A DNA stretch of 42,974 nucleotides from an uncultured Roseburia sp. (lineage in GTDB: Bacteria > Bacillota > Clostridia > Lachnospirales > Lachnospiraceae). Below the pieces are notes generated by a model. The model was not told the origin of the DNA. It did not search any database and saw only the letters and a program-made list of their open reading frames with translations. The stretch is taken from positions 1 through 42,974 of the forward strand of contig CALWHT010000054.1 of assembly GCA_944380515.1 (NCBI GenBank), read 5' to 3'. Every line of letters begins with the position of its first letter. The stretch's first letter is position 1. Shown here in pieces: positions 42,951 to 42,974 of this stretch. Made by a program: the position numbers and the translations under genes.

Positions 42951-42974
42951 TTTGGAGGGCTAATGACCGAATTC

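Overview
The window looks like a chromosomal segment of a spore-forming clostridium of the Lachnospiraceae type. The evidence is low-GC Firmicute-style Shine-Dalgarno sites and sigma-A promoters, a T-box ahead of pheST, a LicT/SacT-type RNA antitermination site, Rex, a SpoIID-like protein, a second EF-G-like GTPase, a probable Re-type citrate synthase next to a eukaryote-type NADP-isocitrate dehydrogenase, and an oxygen-sensitive 2-hydroxyacyl-CoA dehydratase with its ATP-dependent activator. Almost every gene lies on the minus strand. The exceptions are tyrA, two small hypothetical genes and a Cys/Gly-rich gene. No rRNA, tRNA, CRISPR array or intact insertion sequence was seen.

Layout, left to right. 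0.15-8.4 kb: yebC, a CNNM/CorC-type membrane protein, a MazF/EndoA ribonuclease without a visible antitoxin, alr, the bifunctional NAD(P)HX repair gene, rex, and an ABC-F gene. 8.4-11.8 kb: a carbon-to-glutamate unit read right to left (Re-citrate-synthase-like gene, GntR/FCD regulator, icd, ABC-F), with an 18-bp perfect palindrome beside its promoter as the likely GntR operator. 11.8-15.6 kb: a response-regulator-like protein, a Cys/Gly-rich small gene with a sigma-K-like promoter, a 47-codon gene, two small helical hypothetical genes, and a secreted beta-propeller-like protein. 15.7-22.4 kb: EF-G2, tyrA with its own promoter, and a dehydratase pair in which the second subunit is fused to the [4Fe-4S] activator ATPase. 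The dehydratase message has a very structured 5' leader.

22.4-28.3 kb is the accessory part. It holds a Phd/YefM-type antitoxin without a toxin, a 1.5-kilo-residue secreted RCC1-repeat protein split by one in-frame TAG codon, and a HEPN/MNT toxin-antitoxin-like pair with its own promoter. The RCC1 gene contains near-identical 144-bp tandem repeats and, beyond the TAG, 120-bp repeats.

28.4-33.7 kb is a sugar module: antiterminator, EIIA and EIICB (GlcNAc/glucose family) behind a textbook antiterminator site, then HPr, CutC and NagB with overlapping ends behind a consensus promoter and a second terminator whose 5' side resembles a diverged antiterminator site. The HPr lacks Ser at position 46. 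33.8-38.7 kb: pheS-pheT-queA behind a Phe T-box. 38.7-41.8 kb: BrkB/YihY membrane protein and SpoIID-like protein. 41.86-42.21 kb: a free-standing transcription unit (consensus promoter to terminator, about 350 nt) with no convincing coding sequence, the best candidate here for an undescribed RNA. The window ends with a hypothetical gene whose 5' end looks truncated.
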